In this document: piece after piece, positions 24,672 through 34,405 of the stretch
Layout: every line of letters begins with the position of its first letter
Position numbering within the stretch: the first letter of the stretch is position 1
Source of the DNA: Alkalimonas sp.
GTDB lineage: Bacteria; Pseudomonadota; Gammaproteobacteria; Enterobacterales; Alteromonadaceae
Assembly: GCF_020831925.1 (NCBI RefSeq)
Contig: NZ_JAFIFQ010000032.1
Location: 1-44,297, forward strand
DNA: 44,297 nt
Reading direction: 5' to 3'
Notes under the pieces: generated by a model
Seen by the model: the letters and a program-made list of their open reading frames with translations, nothing else
Database searches by the model: none
What the model was told of the DNA's origin: nothing
Program-made: the position numbers and the translations under genes

Positions 24672-25423
24672 TGCGAATTTTGTTAAGTAATGATGATGGC
24701 GTCTATGCCAAAGGCATTCAGGTGTTGCAGCAAGCCTTATCGCAAATTGCTGATGTTACAACGGTTGGGCCGGATCGCAACTGCAGTGGTGCTAGTAATT
24801 CTCTTACCCTGCTAAACCCACTTCGAACCCAGCAGTTGGATAATGGCTTTATTGCTGTCAGCGGTACCCCAACCGATTGTGTGCATCTGGCCATTAGTCA
24901 GCTTTTGGACTTTACCCCGGATTTGGTGGTGGCTGGCATCAATCATGGCGCCAATATGGGTGATGATGTGATTTATTCGGGCACGGTTGCTGCGGCGACC
25001 GAAGGCCGGCATCTAGGCCTGCCTGCCATCGCTGTGTCATTGGCCGGACATGACGATGAGTACTTCGAAACCGCTGCCTATGTGACAGTACAAGTGATCA
25101 GGAAATTAAAATCGCACCCGCTACCGGCCGATCAAATCTTAAATATCAATGTACCCTCGATTCCAGTACAGCAGCTCAAAGGGGTACAAATTACCCGGTT
25201 GGGGCGTCGCCATAAAGCCGAAACCATGACCAAGGCACGCGACCCCTGGGGACGCGATATCTATTGGTATGGCTCTTTAGGGCCAGAGCTCGATGCTGGG
25301 CCTGGCACTGATTTTTATGCCATTGCCAATGGCTATGCTTCGATTACACCTATTCATGTCGATATGTCTGCTTATAAAAGCATGGAACAACTTAGTCAGT
25401 GGTTAGAAGGAATTCAGTTGTAA
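24671..25423 (+). CDS. surE: 5'/3'-nucleotidase SurE
   Basis: 250 residues from ATG 24671, overlapping the truD TAA by one base. The longer open frame upstream runs inside tru[18 protein letters not shown] with adjacent Asp residues forms the metal site. [10 protein letters not shown] and [27 protein letters not shown] are SurE signatures. It dephosphorylates nucleoside monophosphates and is tied to stationary-phase survival. The stop abuts the pcm start with no gap. Confidence 0.97.
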   Translation: MRILLSNDDGVYAKGIQVLQQALSQIADVTTVGPDRNCSGASNSLTLLNPLRTQQLDNGFIAVSGTPTDCVHLAISQLLDFTPDLVVAGINHGANMGDDVIYSGTVAAATEGRHLGLPAIAVSLAGHDDEYFETAAYVTVQVIRKLKSHPLPADQILNINVPSIPVQQLKGVQITRLGRRHKAETMTKARDPWGRDIYWYGSLGPELDAGPGTDFYAIANGYASITPIHVDMSAYKSMEQLSQWLEGIQL

Positions 25424-26062
25424 ATGGCTGTAGCAACCCAACGCAGCGCCAGTGTGCTGGCGCAAAAGCTTCAAAGCGAAGGCATTCGTAATCAGCAGGT
25501 GATCACTGCTATCGCCAACACGCCGCGTCATTTGTTTGTTGAAACCGTGCTGGCGCATAAAGCCTATGAAAATACAGCATTGCCAATCGGTCATGGCCAA
25601 ACGATTTCACAGCCTTACATTGTCGCCCGTATGACCGAACTATTGCTGGCTGGTGGTAAACACCAGCATGTGCTTGAGATCGGCACCGGTTCCGGTTATC
25701 AGACCGCAGTGCTGGCTCAGTTGTTTGATCGGGTGTGCAGCGTGGAGCGCATTAAAAGTTTGCAGTTCCAGGCCAAGCGCAGACTGCAACAGCTCGATTT
25801 GCACAATGTATCAATGAAACATGGTGATGGCTGGCAGGGCTGGCCCAGTAAGGCTCCTTTTGATTGCATTCTTGTAACGGCCGCACCCAGTGCAGTGCCC
25901 CAGGCCCTGTTGCAGCAACTTAGTGACGGGGGACGCTTGGTGATCCCAGTCGGCACCGATGAGCAGATGCTCCGGGTGATCAGCCGCCATGGCGATGAGT
26001 TTGTTGCAGAAAATGTCGAAGCGGTTCGCTTTGTCCCCTTGGTGCCAGGCGAACTGGCCTAA
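25424..26062 (+). CDS. pcm: Protein-L-isoaspartate O-methyltransferase
   Basis: 212 residues. [16 protein letters not shown] is the SAM-binding motif [18 protein letters not shown] and [10 protein letters not shown] are family-specific. It repairs isoaspartyl damage in aged proteins in the cytoplasm. Its ATG follows the surE stop directly; surE-pcm-nlpD-rpoS is the conserved stationary-phase set, here with a DUF368 gene inserted between pcm and nlpD. Confidence 0.97.
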   Translation: MAVATQRSASVLAQKLQSEGIRNQQVITAIANTPRHLFVETVLAHKAYENTALPIGHGQTISQPYIVARMTELLLAGGKHQHVLEIGTGSGYQTAVLAQLFDRVCSVERIKSLQFQAKRRLQQLDLHNVSMKHGDGWQGWPSKAPFDCILVTAAPSAVPQALLQQLSDGGRLVIPVGTDEQMLRVISRHGDEFVAENVEAVRFVPLVPGELA

Positions 26063-26088
26063 GTAAACTTAAATCACAGGGTGTGGTG

Positions 26089-26973
26089 ATGTCGTATTTG
26101 ATGGTGTGGTGTAAAGGATTGCTGATGGGCGCTGCCGACATTGTGCCTGGTGTTTCTGGCGGCACTTTGGCGCTGCTGCTGGGTATTTATGAGCGGCTGA
26201 TCAAGGCTATTCGCTCGGTGGATCATCATGCCATTGGCATGGTGCTGCAAGGAAAGTTGAAAGCTGCCTGGCAACACATGGATGGTACTTTTTTACTGTG
26301 TCTGTTTAGTGGTATTTTACTCAGCGTCTTTTTACTGGCTAATGGCGTTAGCTGGCTGTTGGTTCATCAGCCGGTGCTGCTCTGGGCTTTATTTTTTGGT
26401 CTCATCCTATCGGCATTGCCGCATCTATGCCTGAAATTGAACTGGAACCGATTGCTTTTAGTCTTGTTATTGGTTGGGATCGGTATCGCCTTGGCCATTG
26501 GGCGTATGCAGCCAGTCGAGTTGGAACCTGAGCTATGGATGTACTTTGTAGCCGGAGCCATCGCTATATGTGCGATGATTTTACCCGGGATCTCCGGAAG
26601 CTTTATTTTGTTGTTGCTTGGGATGTATGCGCCCGTTTTGTTGGCAGTGACTGAGCTACATCTGGTGCCGCTGGTGCTCTTTGCCAGTGGTTGTGTGGTG
26701 GGATTGCTGAGTTTTTCACGCTTGCTCTCCTGTTTACTGGCGCGTTACCATGATGCTACTTTAGCACTGTTAATTGGTGTGGTGATTGGTGCCATGTATC
26801 GGGTTTGGCCATGGCAACTTGCCGGATCGCCAGTTAGCTTTGCAACCTACGCCCAGCAACATGAGTTGCAGCTGGGGTGGGCGCTGCTATTGGCTGTCGT
26901 TGGTATCCTGTTGATGCAGGGCATGCTTCGGTTGGAGCGCCAGCAAGATAGTCGTGATGATGTAAGCAATTAA
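26089..26973 (+). CDS. popT: DUF368 membrane protein, probable undecaprenyl-phosphate translocase (PopT family)
   Basis: 294 residues from ATG 26089, with AGGGTG at a good distance; GTG 26083 and 26086 are too close to it. Eight or more membrane helices. The DUF368 marks GLLMGAADIVPGVSGGTLALLLGIYERL near the start and CAMILPGISGSFILLLLGMY in the middle are two related re-entrant-like PGxSG repeats. Members of DUF368 (PopT) return undecaprenyl phosphate across the inner membrane for wall and envelope synthesis and in Vibrio cholerae matter most at alkaline pH (established knowledge for the family). Location in the ispD/ispF-ftsB-nlpD envelope cluster fits. Confidence 0.9.
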   Translation: MSYLMVWCKGLLMGAADIVPGVSGGTLALLLGIYERLIKAIRSVDHHAIGMVLQGKLKAAWQHMDGTFLLCLFSGILLSVFLLANGVSWLLVHQPVLLWALFFGLILSALPHLCLKLNWNRLLLVLLLVGIGIALAIGRMQPVELEPELWMYFVAGAIAICAMILPGISGSFILLLLGMYAPVLLAVTELHLVPLVLFASGCVVGLLSFSRLLSCLLARYHDATLALLIGVVIGAMYRVWPWQLAGSPVSFATYAQQHELQLGWALLLAVVGILLMQGMLRLERQQDSRDDVSN

Positions 26974-26983
26974 TGAGGCGGCG

Positions 26984-27922
26984 ATGAGTGCACCGAGTGC
27001 CCCAGTCAGACGCAAAGGCAACCCCGCTTGGTCGTCGGGTCTTGGTGGTTTTTTGGCGGTTGGTCTGCTCAGTGCATTGCTAATCGGTTGCGCCAAACGC
27101 TCGGCACCGGCACCGGTTGCCAGTTTGCCAGTGCAGTCGGCTCAGGCGTCGCGGGGCAGTATCACCACCGATACCTATCAAGTGCAACGAGGTGACACTC
27201 TTTACTCCATCGCTTTTCGGGCCGGCCAGGATTTTCGTGAGCTGGCCCGACGTAATCAGATCAGCGCACCTTACATTATTCATCCGGGCCAGCAGCTGCG
27301 TATGACCGGGACAGCTCCCGCTGCGCGAGCCAGCACGACAACAGCACCGGCAACCTCAGTACCTGCAACAAGAGCAGCGCAACCAGCTCCGGTGACCACC
27401 CAACCAGCTACACCAGCCCCTGCGACACCAAGAACTCAGACCAATCCAAGCCCACCGGCAAAATCGGTTGCACCACGCCCACAAACGGGTTATGTTCATA
27501 ATAGATCAGCACAAAACCCAGAAAAAACCGAGCACAATACCTCAGCGTCTGGTCGATTGCAATGGCAGTGGCCGGTCAGAGGCACCATTCTGGCGCGTTT
27601 CTCGCATCAGGAGCATGGCAGCAAGGGCATCAAGATCGCAGGTAATGAAGGCCAGCGTATCAATGCAGCAGCAGCAGGGCAGGTGGTCTATGCCGGTAAC
27701 GCACTGCGGGGTTATGGCAATTTAATCATTATTAAACACAATGATGATTATCTGAGTGCCTATGCTCACAACAGCCGACTTCTGGTGCGTGAGCAACAGC
27801 GGGTGGAGGCTGGACAACACATTGCCGACATGGGCAGTACTGAAGCAAGTCGAACACAATTGCATTTCGAAATTCGTTTTCGAGGGCAATCAGTTGACCC
27901 GCTGCAGTTTCTGCCAAAGTAA
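26984..27922 (+). CDS. nlpD: Murein hydrolase activator NlpD (LysM, degenerate M23)
   Basis: 312 residues. Signal sequence with lipobox LLIGC (Cys36), so an outer-membrane lipoprotein. A LysM peptidoglycan-binding domain (about 62-107, YQVQRGDTLYSIAFRAG) is followed by an Ala/Pro/Thr-rich linker (about 110-170) and a LytM/M23 domain (195-310) almost identical to E. coli NlpD in VVYAGNALRGYGNLIIIKHNDDYLSAYAHN. The first zinc-binding positions read KGIKIAG instead of the active HxGxD type, so like E. coli NlpD it should activate an amidase (AmiC) rather than cut. It precedes rpoS. Confidence 0.95.
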   Translation: MSAPSAPVRRKGNPAWSSGLGGFLAVGLLSALLIGCAKRSAPAPVASLPVQSAQASRGSITTDTYQVQRGDTLYSIAFRAGQDFRELARRNQISAPYIIHPGQQLRMTGTAPAARASTTTAPATSVPATRAAQPAPVTTQPATPAPATPRTQTNPSPPAKSVAPRPQTGYVHNRSAQNPEKTEHNTSASGRLQWQWPVRGTILARFSHQEHGSKGIKIAGNEGQRINAAAAGQVVYAGNALRGYGNLIIIKHNDDYLSAYAHNSRLLVREQQRVEAGQHIADMGSTEASRTQLHFEIRFRGQSVDPLQFLPK

Positions 27923-27951
27923 CACACGAAAAGCAACATCATAACAATAGA

Positions 27952-27965
27952 CGTCCAGAAGGACG
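27952..27965 (+). promoter_or_regulatory. Small hairpin in the rpoS leader
   Basis: CGTCC-AGAA-GGACG, a 5-bp stem with a tetraloop, 70 bp upstream of the rpoS start codon in the 112-base gap after nlpD. It may be part of the structured rpoS leader that controls translation; no longer anti-Shine-Dalgarno pairing was found by eye. Confidence 0.3.
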
Positions 27966-28034
27966 CATTGATGGTCAGCAACCAGGAGCCGGTCTGTCTG
28001 TACCAAATGTACCCTGAAGATGTGGGAGAAGGAT

Positions 28035-29030
28035 ATGGGATCCAAGGCAATTAATGAGCGTGATGATAGCAGCAATGATGATGTAAATGACGAATTGTCT
28101 TTGATGGACGATACAGATGAGCCAGATGCTGCCGCCCTTGCCGAAGACAATGATACTGATACCGACGATATCTTTGCGCGCGATGATAGCTACCGTGCCT
28201 TAGATGCCACTCAGATGTACCTGGGCGAAATTGGTTTTTCGCCCTTATTAAGTGCCGAGGAAGAAGTTTACTTTTCGCGGCTGGCGCTCAAGGGCGATGA
28301 AGCTGCCCGCAAACGCATGATAGAAAGCAATCTAAGGCTGGTTGTGAAAATTGCCCGCCGCTACATCAATCGGGGCCTCGCTTTGCTGGATCTGATTGAA
28401 GAAGGTAACCTTGGTTTGATCCGCGCGGTGGAGAAGTTCGACCCTGAGCGCGGTTTCCGCTTTTCAACCTACGCCACCTGGTGGATCCGCCAAACCATAG
28501 AGCGGGCCATTATGAACCAGACCCGCACCATCCGTTTGCCAATCCATGTGGTGAAAGAGCTCAATATCTATTTACGGGCGGCCCGGGAGCTTTCGCAAAA
28601 GCTGGATCATGAGCCGACTGCCGAAGAAATTGCCGCCGCGCTGGATAAACCGGTGGAAGAAGTCAGTAAGATGCTTAAACTGAACGAGCGTATTACCTCG
28701 GTCGATGGTTTAGCGGCAGGTTCGTCGGACAAACAGTTGCTGGATGTGATTGCTGACGATAAAGAGCTGGGGCCGGAGATGGAGCTGCAGGATCAGGATA
28801 TCAAACAGCATCTGGTGCAATGGCTGGATGAACTGAACCCGAAGCAGCGCGAAGTTCTGGCTCGCCGCTTTGGCTTGCTGGGTTACGAGCCTTCTACTCT
28901 GGAAGATGTTGGCCACGAAATTGGCTTAACCCGTGAGCGGGTGCGGCAAATTCAGGTCGAAGCCTTGCGGCGGTTAAAAGAAATCGTCACCCATCAGGGG
29001 CTGAATATCGAAACGCTGTTTCAGGATTAA
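28035..29030 (+). CDS. rpoS: RNA polymerase sigma factor RpoS
   Basis: 331 residues from ATG 28035, with GGAG at six bases; an ATG five codons upstream overlaps that site. Acidic N-terminus (1-50), region 1.2 ([24 protein letters not shown]), region 2 ([36 protein letters not shown]), region 3 and region 4 HTH ([29 protein letters not shown]). Master regulator of stationary phase and general stress. It sits after nlpD, within which the main rpoS promoter usually lies, and ends in a terminator facing mutS. Confidence 0.98.
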   Translation: MGSKAINERDDSSNDDVNDELSLMDDTDEPDAAALAEDNDTDTDDIFARDDSYRALDATQMYLGEIGFSPLLSAEEEVYFSRLALKGDEAARKRMIESNLRLVVKIARRYINRGLALLDLIEEGNLGLIRAVEKFDPERGFRFSTYATWWIRQTIERAIMNQTRTIRLPIHVVKELNIYLRAARELSQKLDHEPTAEEIAAALDKPVEEVSKMLKLNERITSVDGLAAGSSDKQLLDVIADDKELGPEMELQDQDIKQHLVQWLDELNPKQREVLARRFGLLGYEPSTLEDVGHEIGLTRERVRQIQVEALRRLKEIVTHQGLNIETLFQD

Positions 29031-29046
29031 TTCGACCAACCATATC

Positions 29047-29071
29047 AAAGCGCCCCAAGGGCGCTTTTTTT
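29047..29071. terminator. Bidirectional terminator between rpoS and mutS
   Basis: AAAGCGCCC and GGGCGCTTT form a 9-bp stem with loop CAA, followed by TTTT on the plus strand and preceded by AAAG on the other side. It serves both convergent genes. Confidence 0.93.
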
Positions 29072-29079
29072 GAGTGGCA

Positions 29080-31656
29080 TTACTCGGTCAATTGCGCTTG
29101 CAACTGGTACAGCAAGTCCAGGGCCTGACGGGCGCTGAGTTCATCCGGGTTCAGGCTGCGTAGGTGTTGCAGTACCGGATGTTCCGGGGCAAGCAGATCC
29201 AGTTGCTGCACAGCTGCTGGCTTTTTGCTGGCTGTGGCTGCTGGCTCGGCCTGCTCCAGTTGCTGCAATTTGCGTCTGGCCTGCTGGATCACTACTTTAG
29301 GTACACCGGCCAGTTGCGCCACCTGCAAGCCAAAGCTTTTACTGGCGGCACCTTCTTGTACATGGTGCATAAAGGCAATGGTATCACCGTGCTCGACTGC
29401 ATCGAAATGCACATTGGCGAGACCTTCCAGCTCATCGGCCAGTTGAGTCAGTTCAAAGTAGTGGGTGGCGAACAAGGTCATGGCTTTTAACTGCCGGGCC
29501 AGATAGTCGGCGCAGGCCCAGGCCAGCGACAAACCATCGTAAGTGCTGGTACCACGGCCTACTTCATCCATCAGCACCAGGCTGTTTGGCGTGGCGTGAT
29601 GCAAGATGGTGGCGGTTTCGGTCATCTCCACCATAAAGGTGGAGCGGCCTGAGGCAAGATCGTCTGAAGCGCCAACCCGGGTAAAGATACGATCAATCGG
29701 CCCTATCACCGCCCGTTCAGCGGGCACATAACTGCCAATGGCGGCCATCAATACAATGAGCGCGGTCTGGCGCATATAGGTCGATTTACCGCCCATATTG
29801 GGGCCAGTGATCAGCAGCATGCGGCGGTTGGGGGAGAGCTGCAATGGATTGGCAATAAAAGGTTCCTGCATCACCTGTTCAACCACCGGGTGCCGTCCTT
29901 GCTCGATAGCAATACCGGTCGTCGTTTGCAGCTCGGGCTGATGGTAATTCAGTACATCGGCGCGTTCGGCAAAATTACTCAGCACATCCAGCTGCGATAA
30001 GGCGGTGGCCAGTTGCTGCATCGCTTCCAGTTGTGGTAGCACCTGTTCAAACAGCGCTTCGTACAGCTGCTTTTCCAGTGCCAGGGCTTTGCTTTGGCTG
30101 CCCAGTACTTTGTCTTCGTATTCTTTTAGCTCTGGAATAATGAAACGCTCGTTGTTTTTCAAGGTTTGGCGGCGAATGTAGTCTGCCGGCACTTTATGAT
30201 CCGAGCCGCGGCCAATTTCAATGTAATAACCATGTACCCGATTAAAACCGACCTTGAGCGAGCTGATGCCGGTACGCTCTTTTTCGCGGCTTTCCAGTTG
30301 TTGCAGGTAATCGGTTGCACCGGTTGCCAGCGCTCGCCAGTGATCGAGTTCTTCATGATAACCCGGTGCTATTACCCCGCCATCCCGGATCAATACTGGT
30401 GGCTGTTCAATAATGGCTCGCTCCAGTAAAGCACATAGCTCTGGTAGTGGTTGGGCCTGACTGGCCAGCCTGGTCAGCAAAGGGCTTTGCCAGCTGCTGG
30501 CCAAATGCTGCAACTCAGGCAGTTGCTGCAGTGCCTGGCGCAGCCGGGCAAAATCACGGGGCCGGGCTGAGCGCAAGGCAATACGGGCGATCACCCGCTC
30601 GATATCTCCTATTTGCTTGAGTTGCGGCTGCAGCTCGGGGTAGCAATCTGCCAGCTCAGTCACCGCCTGCAGGCGCTGTTCTATGCGTTGTTGTTGGCGC
30701 AGCGGCGCATGGATCCAGCGTTGCAATAAACGGGAACCCATGGCGGTCTGGGTTTGATCCAATACATCCAGCAGGGTGTGTTCGCGGCCACCGGCCAGGT
30801 TTTGTGTCAGCTCCAGATTGCGTCTGGTAGCCGCATCCAGCACGATGTAGTCATCGCTTTGCTCTTTGGCGATGGCGCGGATATGTGGCAACTGGCTGCG
30901 CTGGGTATCTTTGACGTACTGCATCAGGCAACCGGCAGCCATCAAACCAACAGGCGCATCCTCCACCCCAAAGCTCAGTAAGTCTTTGGTTCCAAACTGC
31001 TGGCACAATAAGCGCCGGGCGGTTTCCGCCTCAAACTCCCACACCGGGCGGCGTCGGCAGCTGCAACGCGTTGGCAGCAGGTGCTGAGCGGCCAGCTCTT
31101 CACTGTACAGTAGCTCAGCCGGTTGCAGTCGCTGCAATAAGGCCTGCACATCGCTTTCATTGCTTAGTTGTTGCAGTAAAAAGCGACCACTGCCAAGGTC
31201 GAGCCAGGCCAAGCCAAAGTGGTCTTTATGCTGCACCAGACTGCACAACAAGGTATCGCGTCGTTCCTGCAGCAAAGCCTCATCGGTCACTGTGCCTGGG
31301 GTAACAATGCGCACGACCTGGCGCTCAACCGGGCCTTTGCTGGTGGCTGGATCGCCAATTTGCTCACAAATGGCGACTGACTCCCCCAACTGCACCAGGC
31401 GGGCCAGATAGGATTCGACCGCATGGTAGGGCACACCGGCCATAGGAATAGGCTGGCCGCCACTTTGGCCGCGTTTGGTCAGCGAAATATCCAGCAAGCG
31501 AGCTGCTTTTTTGGCATCGTCATAAAATAGCTCGTAAAAATCACCCATGCGGTAAAACAGCAGAATATCCGGGTGCTGGGCTTTTAACCCCAGATACTGT
31601 TGCATCATCGGGGTATGGGGACTGGCAGCTTGCCCCAGGGCGGTGGTGGACGGCAT
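29080..31656 (-). CDS. mutS: DNA mismatch repair protein MutS
   Basis: 858 residues. The mismatch-binding domain starts at [33 protein letters not shown], with the Phe-x-Glu wedge (FYEL). Walker A is [14 protein letters not shown] (about 616-629), Walker B is [22 protein letters not shown], and a helical C-terminal dimerisation part follows. It recognises mispairs and recruits MutL (not in the window). Convergent with rpoS and divergent from pncC across 32 bp, as in related genomes. Confidence 0.98.
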   Translation of the reverse strand: MPSTTALGQAASPHTPMMQQYLGLKAQHPDILLFYRMGDFYELFYDDAKKAARLLDISLTKRGQSGGQPIPMAGVPYHAVESYLARLVQLGESVAICEQIGDPATSKGPVERQVVRIVTPGTVTDEALLQERRDTLLCSLVQHKDHFGLAWLDLGSGRFLLQQLSNESDVQALLQRLQPAELLYSEELAAQHLLPTRCSCRRRPVWEFEAETARRLLCQQFGTKDLLSFGVEDAPVGLMAAGCLMQYVKDTQRSQLPHIRAIAKEQSDDYIVLDAATRRNLELTQNLAGGREHTLLDVLDQTQTAMGSRLLQRWIHAPLRQQQRIEQRLQAVTELADCYPELQPQLKQIGDIERVIARIALRSARPRDFARLRQALQQLPELQHLASSWQSPLLTRLASQAQPLPELCALLERAIIEQPPVLIRDGGVIAPGYHEELDHWRALATGATDYLQQLESREKERTGISSLKVGFNRVHGYYIEIGRGSDHKVPADYIRRQTLKNNERFIIPELKEYEDKVLGSQSKALALEKQLYEALFEQVLPQLEAMQQLATALSQLDVLSNFAERADVLNYHQPELQTTTGIAIEQGRHPVVEQVMQEPFIANPLQLSPNRRMLLITGPNMGGKSTYMRQTALIVLMAAIGSYVPAERAVIGPIDRIFTRVGASDDLASGRSTFMVEMTETATILHHATPNSLVLMDEVGRGTSTYDGLSLAWACADYLARQLKAMTLFATHYFELTQLADELEGLANVHFDAVEHGDTIAFMHHVQEGAASKSFGLQVAQLAGVPKVVIQQARRKLQQLEQAEPAATASKKPAAVQQLDLLAPEHPVLQHLRSLNPDELSARQALDLLYQLQAQLTE

Positions 31657-31688
31657 AATGGTGTCAAATTCCTTGCATCTGGATTGCT

Positions 31689-32189
31689 ATGAGCACCACC
31701 ACCGACACCTTGCAACTGGCTCAGACGTTGGGCCAGTTATTGATCGAGCAAAAGCTGATGGTGACGGCGGCGGAATCCTGTACCGGCGGTGGCTTAGCTT
31801 ACAACCTAACCGCTGTTGCCGGTAGCTCTGCGTATCTGGATCGCAGTTTTGTCACCTATAGTAACAAATCCAAACAGCAATTATTAGCCGTTGATAGCCA
31901 AACCCTGAAGCAGCATGGTGCTGTTAGCTTGCAAACCGTGCAGGAAATGGCTGCAGGGGCCGCCAAAGCCGCGGCAGCAGATATGGCCATTGCCATTTCC
32001 GGCATTGCCGGGCCGGGCGGTGGTTCTGAACACAAGCCGGTGGGCACGGTGTGTTTTGCCTTTTGGCTGCGCGGGCTTTGCACCAGCAATCAACAATTTT
32101 TTGCGGGTGATCGGGCAGAAATCCGTCAACAAGCCATTCATTTTGCGTTGCAGCAGAGCATCCGGCTGTTGACAGCATCGTCAAACTAA
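31689..32189 (+). CDS. pncC: Nicotinamide-nucleotide amidase (CinA C-terminal family)
   Basis: 166 residues, the stand-alone CinA-C domain. [38 protein letters not shown] and [25 protein letters not shown] are family signatures (Ser of AESCTGG is the nucleophile). It deamidates NMN to nicotinic-acid mononucleotide in NAD salvage. Situated directly before recA, as in many gammaproteobacteria; the recA promoter starts inside its 3' end. Confidence 0.94.
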   Translation: MSTTTDTLQLAQTLGQLLIEQKLMVTAAESCTGGGLAYNLTAVAGSSAYLDRSFVTYSNKSKQQLLAVDSQTLKQHGAVSLQTVQEMAAGAAKAAAADMAIAISGIAGPGGGSEHKPVGTVCFAFWLRGLCTSNQQFFAGDRAEIRQQAIHFALQQSIRLLTASSN

Positions 32190-32197
32190 ACTACTGT
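32169..32197 (+). promoter_or_regulatory. Putative recA promoter
   Basis: TTGACA (32169-32174) and TACTGT (32192-32197) with 17-bp spacing. The -10 is poor but overlaps the LexA box, as expected for an SOS-repressed promoter with a strong -35. Confidence 0.6.
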
Positions 32198-32209
32198 ATG
32201 CTCATACAG
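32194..32209. promoter_or_regulatory. LexA (SOS) box of recA
   Basis: CTGTATGCTCATACAG matches the gammaproteobacterial LexA consensus CTGT-N8-ACAG exactly and is symmetric. It lies 35 bp upstream of the recA start codon. Confidence 0.95.
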
Positions 32210-32244
32210 CATTCAGACCGATTGATATTTTTTGGGAGTCATCA

Positions 32245-33291
32245 ATGGACGACAATAAACAAAAAGCGCTGGCCGCCGCTTTAGGCCAAATTGAACGCCA
32301 GTTTGGTAAAGGTTCCATCATGCGCTTGGGTGATAGTACGGCGCTGGAAATTGACTCGGTGTCCACTGGCTCACTGGGTTTGGATATTGCGCTGGGCATA
32401 GGTGGTCTGCCTTATGGCCGTATTGTTGAAATCTATGGTCCTGAATCATCCGGTAAAACTACGCTGACTTTGCAGGTGATTGCTGAAGCCCAGCGCGCTG
32501 GCAAAACCTGTGCCTTTATTGATGCGGAACATGCATTGGATCCGATTTACGCCTCTAAGCTGGGCGTGGATGTTGATAATTTGCTGGTCTCTCAGCCGGA
32601 TACCGGCGAGCAAGCACTAGAAATCTGCGACATGCTGGTACGCTCTGCGGCGGTCGATGTGGTGATTGTCGACTCTGTTGCCGCTTTAACACCAAAAGCC
32701 GAAATCGAAGGCGATATGGGCGACAGCCATATGGGCTTGCAGGCGCGCTTAATGTCGCAAGCTTTACGGAAATTGACTGCCAACATCAAACGGTCGAACA
32801 CCTTGTGTATTTTCATCAACCAGATCCGGATGAAAATCGGCGTGATGTTTGGTAACCCGGAAACCACCACTGGCGGTAATGCGCTGAAGTTCTATGCCTC
32901 GGTGCGACTGGATATCCGTCGTATTGGCTCGGTGAAAGATGGCGATGAAATCATCGGCAACGAAACGCGGGTGAAAGTGGTGAAAAACAAAGTGGCACCC
33001 CCCTTTAAGCAGGCTGAATTTATCATTACCTATGGCCAGGGGATAAACAAGCAGGGTGAACTGCTGGATCTGGGTGTGCAGGAAAAGCTGGTGGATAAAT
33101 CCGGTGCCTGGTATGCCTATCAGGGCAACAAGGTAGGGCAGGGCAAAGCCAATGCAATGAAGTTTCTGCTGGATAACCCAGCCATTGCCAATGAAATTGA
33201 AGCCGAATTGCGCAGCCGTTTGCTGTTAAAGCCAGAAAAAATGAAAAAAGCTGCGGTGGAAATAACAGAAGAGTTGCCAGCAGAAGAGTAA
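32245..33291 (+). CDS. recA: Recombinase RecA
   Basis: 348 residues. [52 protein letters not shown] includes Walker A (GPESSGKT). [37 protein letters not shown] is the L1/Walker B region, and [23 protein letters not shown] follows L2. It forms filaments on single-stranded DNA for recombination and triggers LexA cleavage. Preceded by a LexA box, followed by its own terminator; recX is not adjacent but 7.3 kb away. Confidence 0.99.
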   Translation: MDDNKQKALAAALGQIERQFGKGSIMRLGDSTALEIDSVSTGSLGLDIALGIGGLPYGRIVEIYGPESSGKTTLTLQVIAEAQRAGKTCAFIDAEHALDPIYASKLGVDVDNLLVSQPDTGEQALEICDMLVRSAAVDVVIVDSVAALTPKAEIEGDMGDSHMGLQARLMSQALRKLTANIKRSNTLCIFINQIRMKIGVMFGNPETTTGGNALKFYASVRLDIRRIGSVKDGDEIIGNETRVKVVKNKVAPPFKQAEFIITYGQGINKQGELLDLGVQEKLVDKSGAWYAYQGNKVGQGKANAMKFLLDNPAIANEIEAELRSRLLLKPEKMKKAAVEITEELPAEE

Positions 33292-33308
33292 GCGATTACT
33301 GCATGAGA

Positions 33309-33337
33309 AAATGCCAGCCTTTGAGCTGGCATTTTTT
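33309..33337 (+). terminator. Rho-independent terminator after recA
   Basis: AAATGCCAGC (33309-33318) pairs with GCTGGCATTT (33325-33334) around loop CTTTGA, followed by TTT. Perfect 10-bp stem. Confidence 0.94.
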
Positions 33338-33392
33338 ATGGATGAATAATGGTGTGGATGCGGTTCGATAAAGCGATTGCACCTATTGGGCT

Positions 33393-33424
33393 AGACGTCT
33401 ATACGTTTAGAAGTTGACTTTCTA
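33393..33424. promoter_or_regulatory. MetJ operator (array of met boxes)
   Basis: Tandem 8-mers: AGACGTCT (33393-33400, exact consensus), ATACGTTT (33401-33408, 6 of 8), AGAAGTTG (33409-33416) and a degenerate fourth. MetJ binds two or more such boxes with SAM as co-repressor. TTGACT (33414-33419), a likely -35, overlaps the array, with CACACT 17 bp on as a weak -10. About 50 bp before the metA start. Confidence 0.88.
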
Positions 33425-33475
33425 TTGATTTTTTCGCACACTGCACCCATTGCTTTAAGTGGGTATGGAGTCGTT

Positions 33476-34399
33476 ATGCCAATCAAAGTTGTCGATCAGT
33501 TGCCTGCCGTAGGCGCTTTGTCAGCCGAAAATGTGTTTGTCATGACCGAAAGCCGGGCCGCCAGTCAGGATATACGGCCGCAGCGTATTGCCATTTTGAA
33601 TCTGATGCCCAACAAAATTACCACCGAAATCCAGCTGCTGCGCCTGCTAGCCAACTCGCCACTGCAGGTGGACGTGGAGTTGCTGCGCTTAGACGATCAC
33701 GTCAGTAAGCATACGCCGGAAAGCCATTTAAATTGCTTTTACCGGTATTTTTCTCAGGTCGCGGATCAAAATTACGATGGTCTGATTATCACCGGTGCAC
33801 CGCTAGGCCTGGTTGATTACGAAGATGTGACCTACTGGGACCAGCTGGAAGGGATCCTCAGCTGGGCTGATAAACATGTCACTTCAACCTTGTTTTTGTG
33901 CTGGGCGGCGCACGCTGCTTTGTATCACTACTATGGCTTGCAGCGTGAAATTCGTGGTGACAAGCTCTCCGGTGTCTATGCCCAGCACCTCAAGCAGCCA
34001 TTGTGTCCGCTGGTGCGGGGCTTTGATGATGAATTTAAAGTACCGCATTCCCGCTATGCCCAGGTCCCCAAGCAGCGCTTCTCTCAGCACGATGACTTGC
34101 ATATTCTGGCTGAATCCGATGTAACAGGTCCTTATTTGCTGCAGAACAGCAGTGGTAGCCGGGTTTTTGTCACCGGCCACCCTGAATACGATGTCAATAC
34201 CTTAGCGGATGAGTATCAGCGCGATCTGGCCGCTGGTTTAAGCCCAAAGATCCCGGAGCATTATTTCCCGCAGGATGATCCCGGTCAGCCCCCTTTAAAG
34301 TTATGGCAAAGCCATGCCTTTTTGTTATTCAGCAACTGGTTAAACTATTATGTCTATCAGGCCACACCTTTTGATTTGGGTGCCATTGGCCGGAAGTGA
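33476..34399 (+). CDS. metA: Homoserine O-succinyltransferase (or acetyltransferase) MetA
   Basis: 307 residues from ATG 33476, which has GGAG at five bases; the longer frame from 33425 overlaps the met boxes. Catalytic Cys142 is in LFLCWAAHAALYHYYG, with His235 and Glu237 in VTGHPEYDVNTL. NLMPNKITTEIQLLRLL is the family motif. It activates homoserine for methionine synthesis. Acyl-CoA specificity in this family depends on a few residues near the active site and cannot be settled here. First gene of the met operon, followed seven bases later by metH part 1. Confidence 0.95.
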   Translation: MPIKVVDQLPAVGALSAENVFVMTESRAASQDIRPQRIAILNLMPNKITTEIQLLRLLANSPLQVDVELLRLDDHVSKHTPESHLNCFYRYFSQVADQNYDGLIITGAPLGLVDYEDVTYWDQLEGILSWADKHVTSTLFLCWAAHAALYHYYGLQREIRGDKLSGVYAQHLKQPLCPLVRGFDDEFKVPHSRYAQVPKQRFSQHDDLHILAESDVTGPYLLQNSSGSRVFVTGHPEYDVNTLADEYQRDLAAGLSPKIPEHYFPQDDPGQPPLKLWQSHAFLLFSNWLNYYVYQATPFDLGAIGRK

Positions 34400-34405
34400 G
34401 GTTTC

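Noticed and set aside
33340-33475. SAM riboswitch before metA
   Set aside because: The leader is short and has no conserved riboswitch core; the AGACGTCT repeats explain regulation by MetJ.
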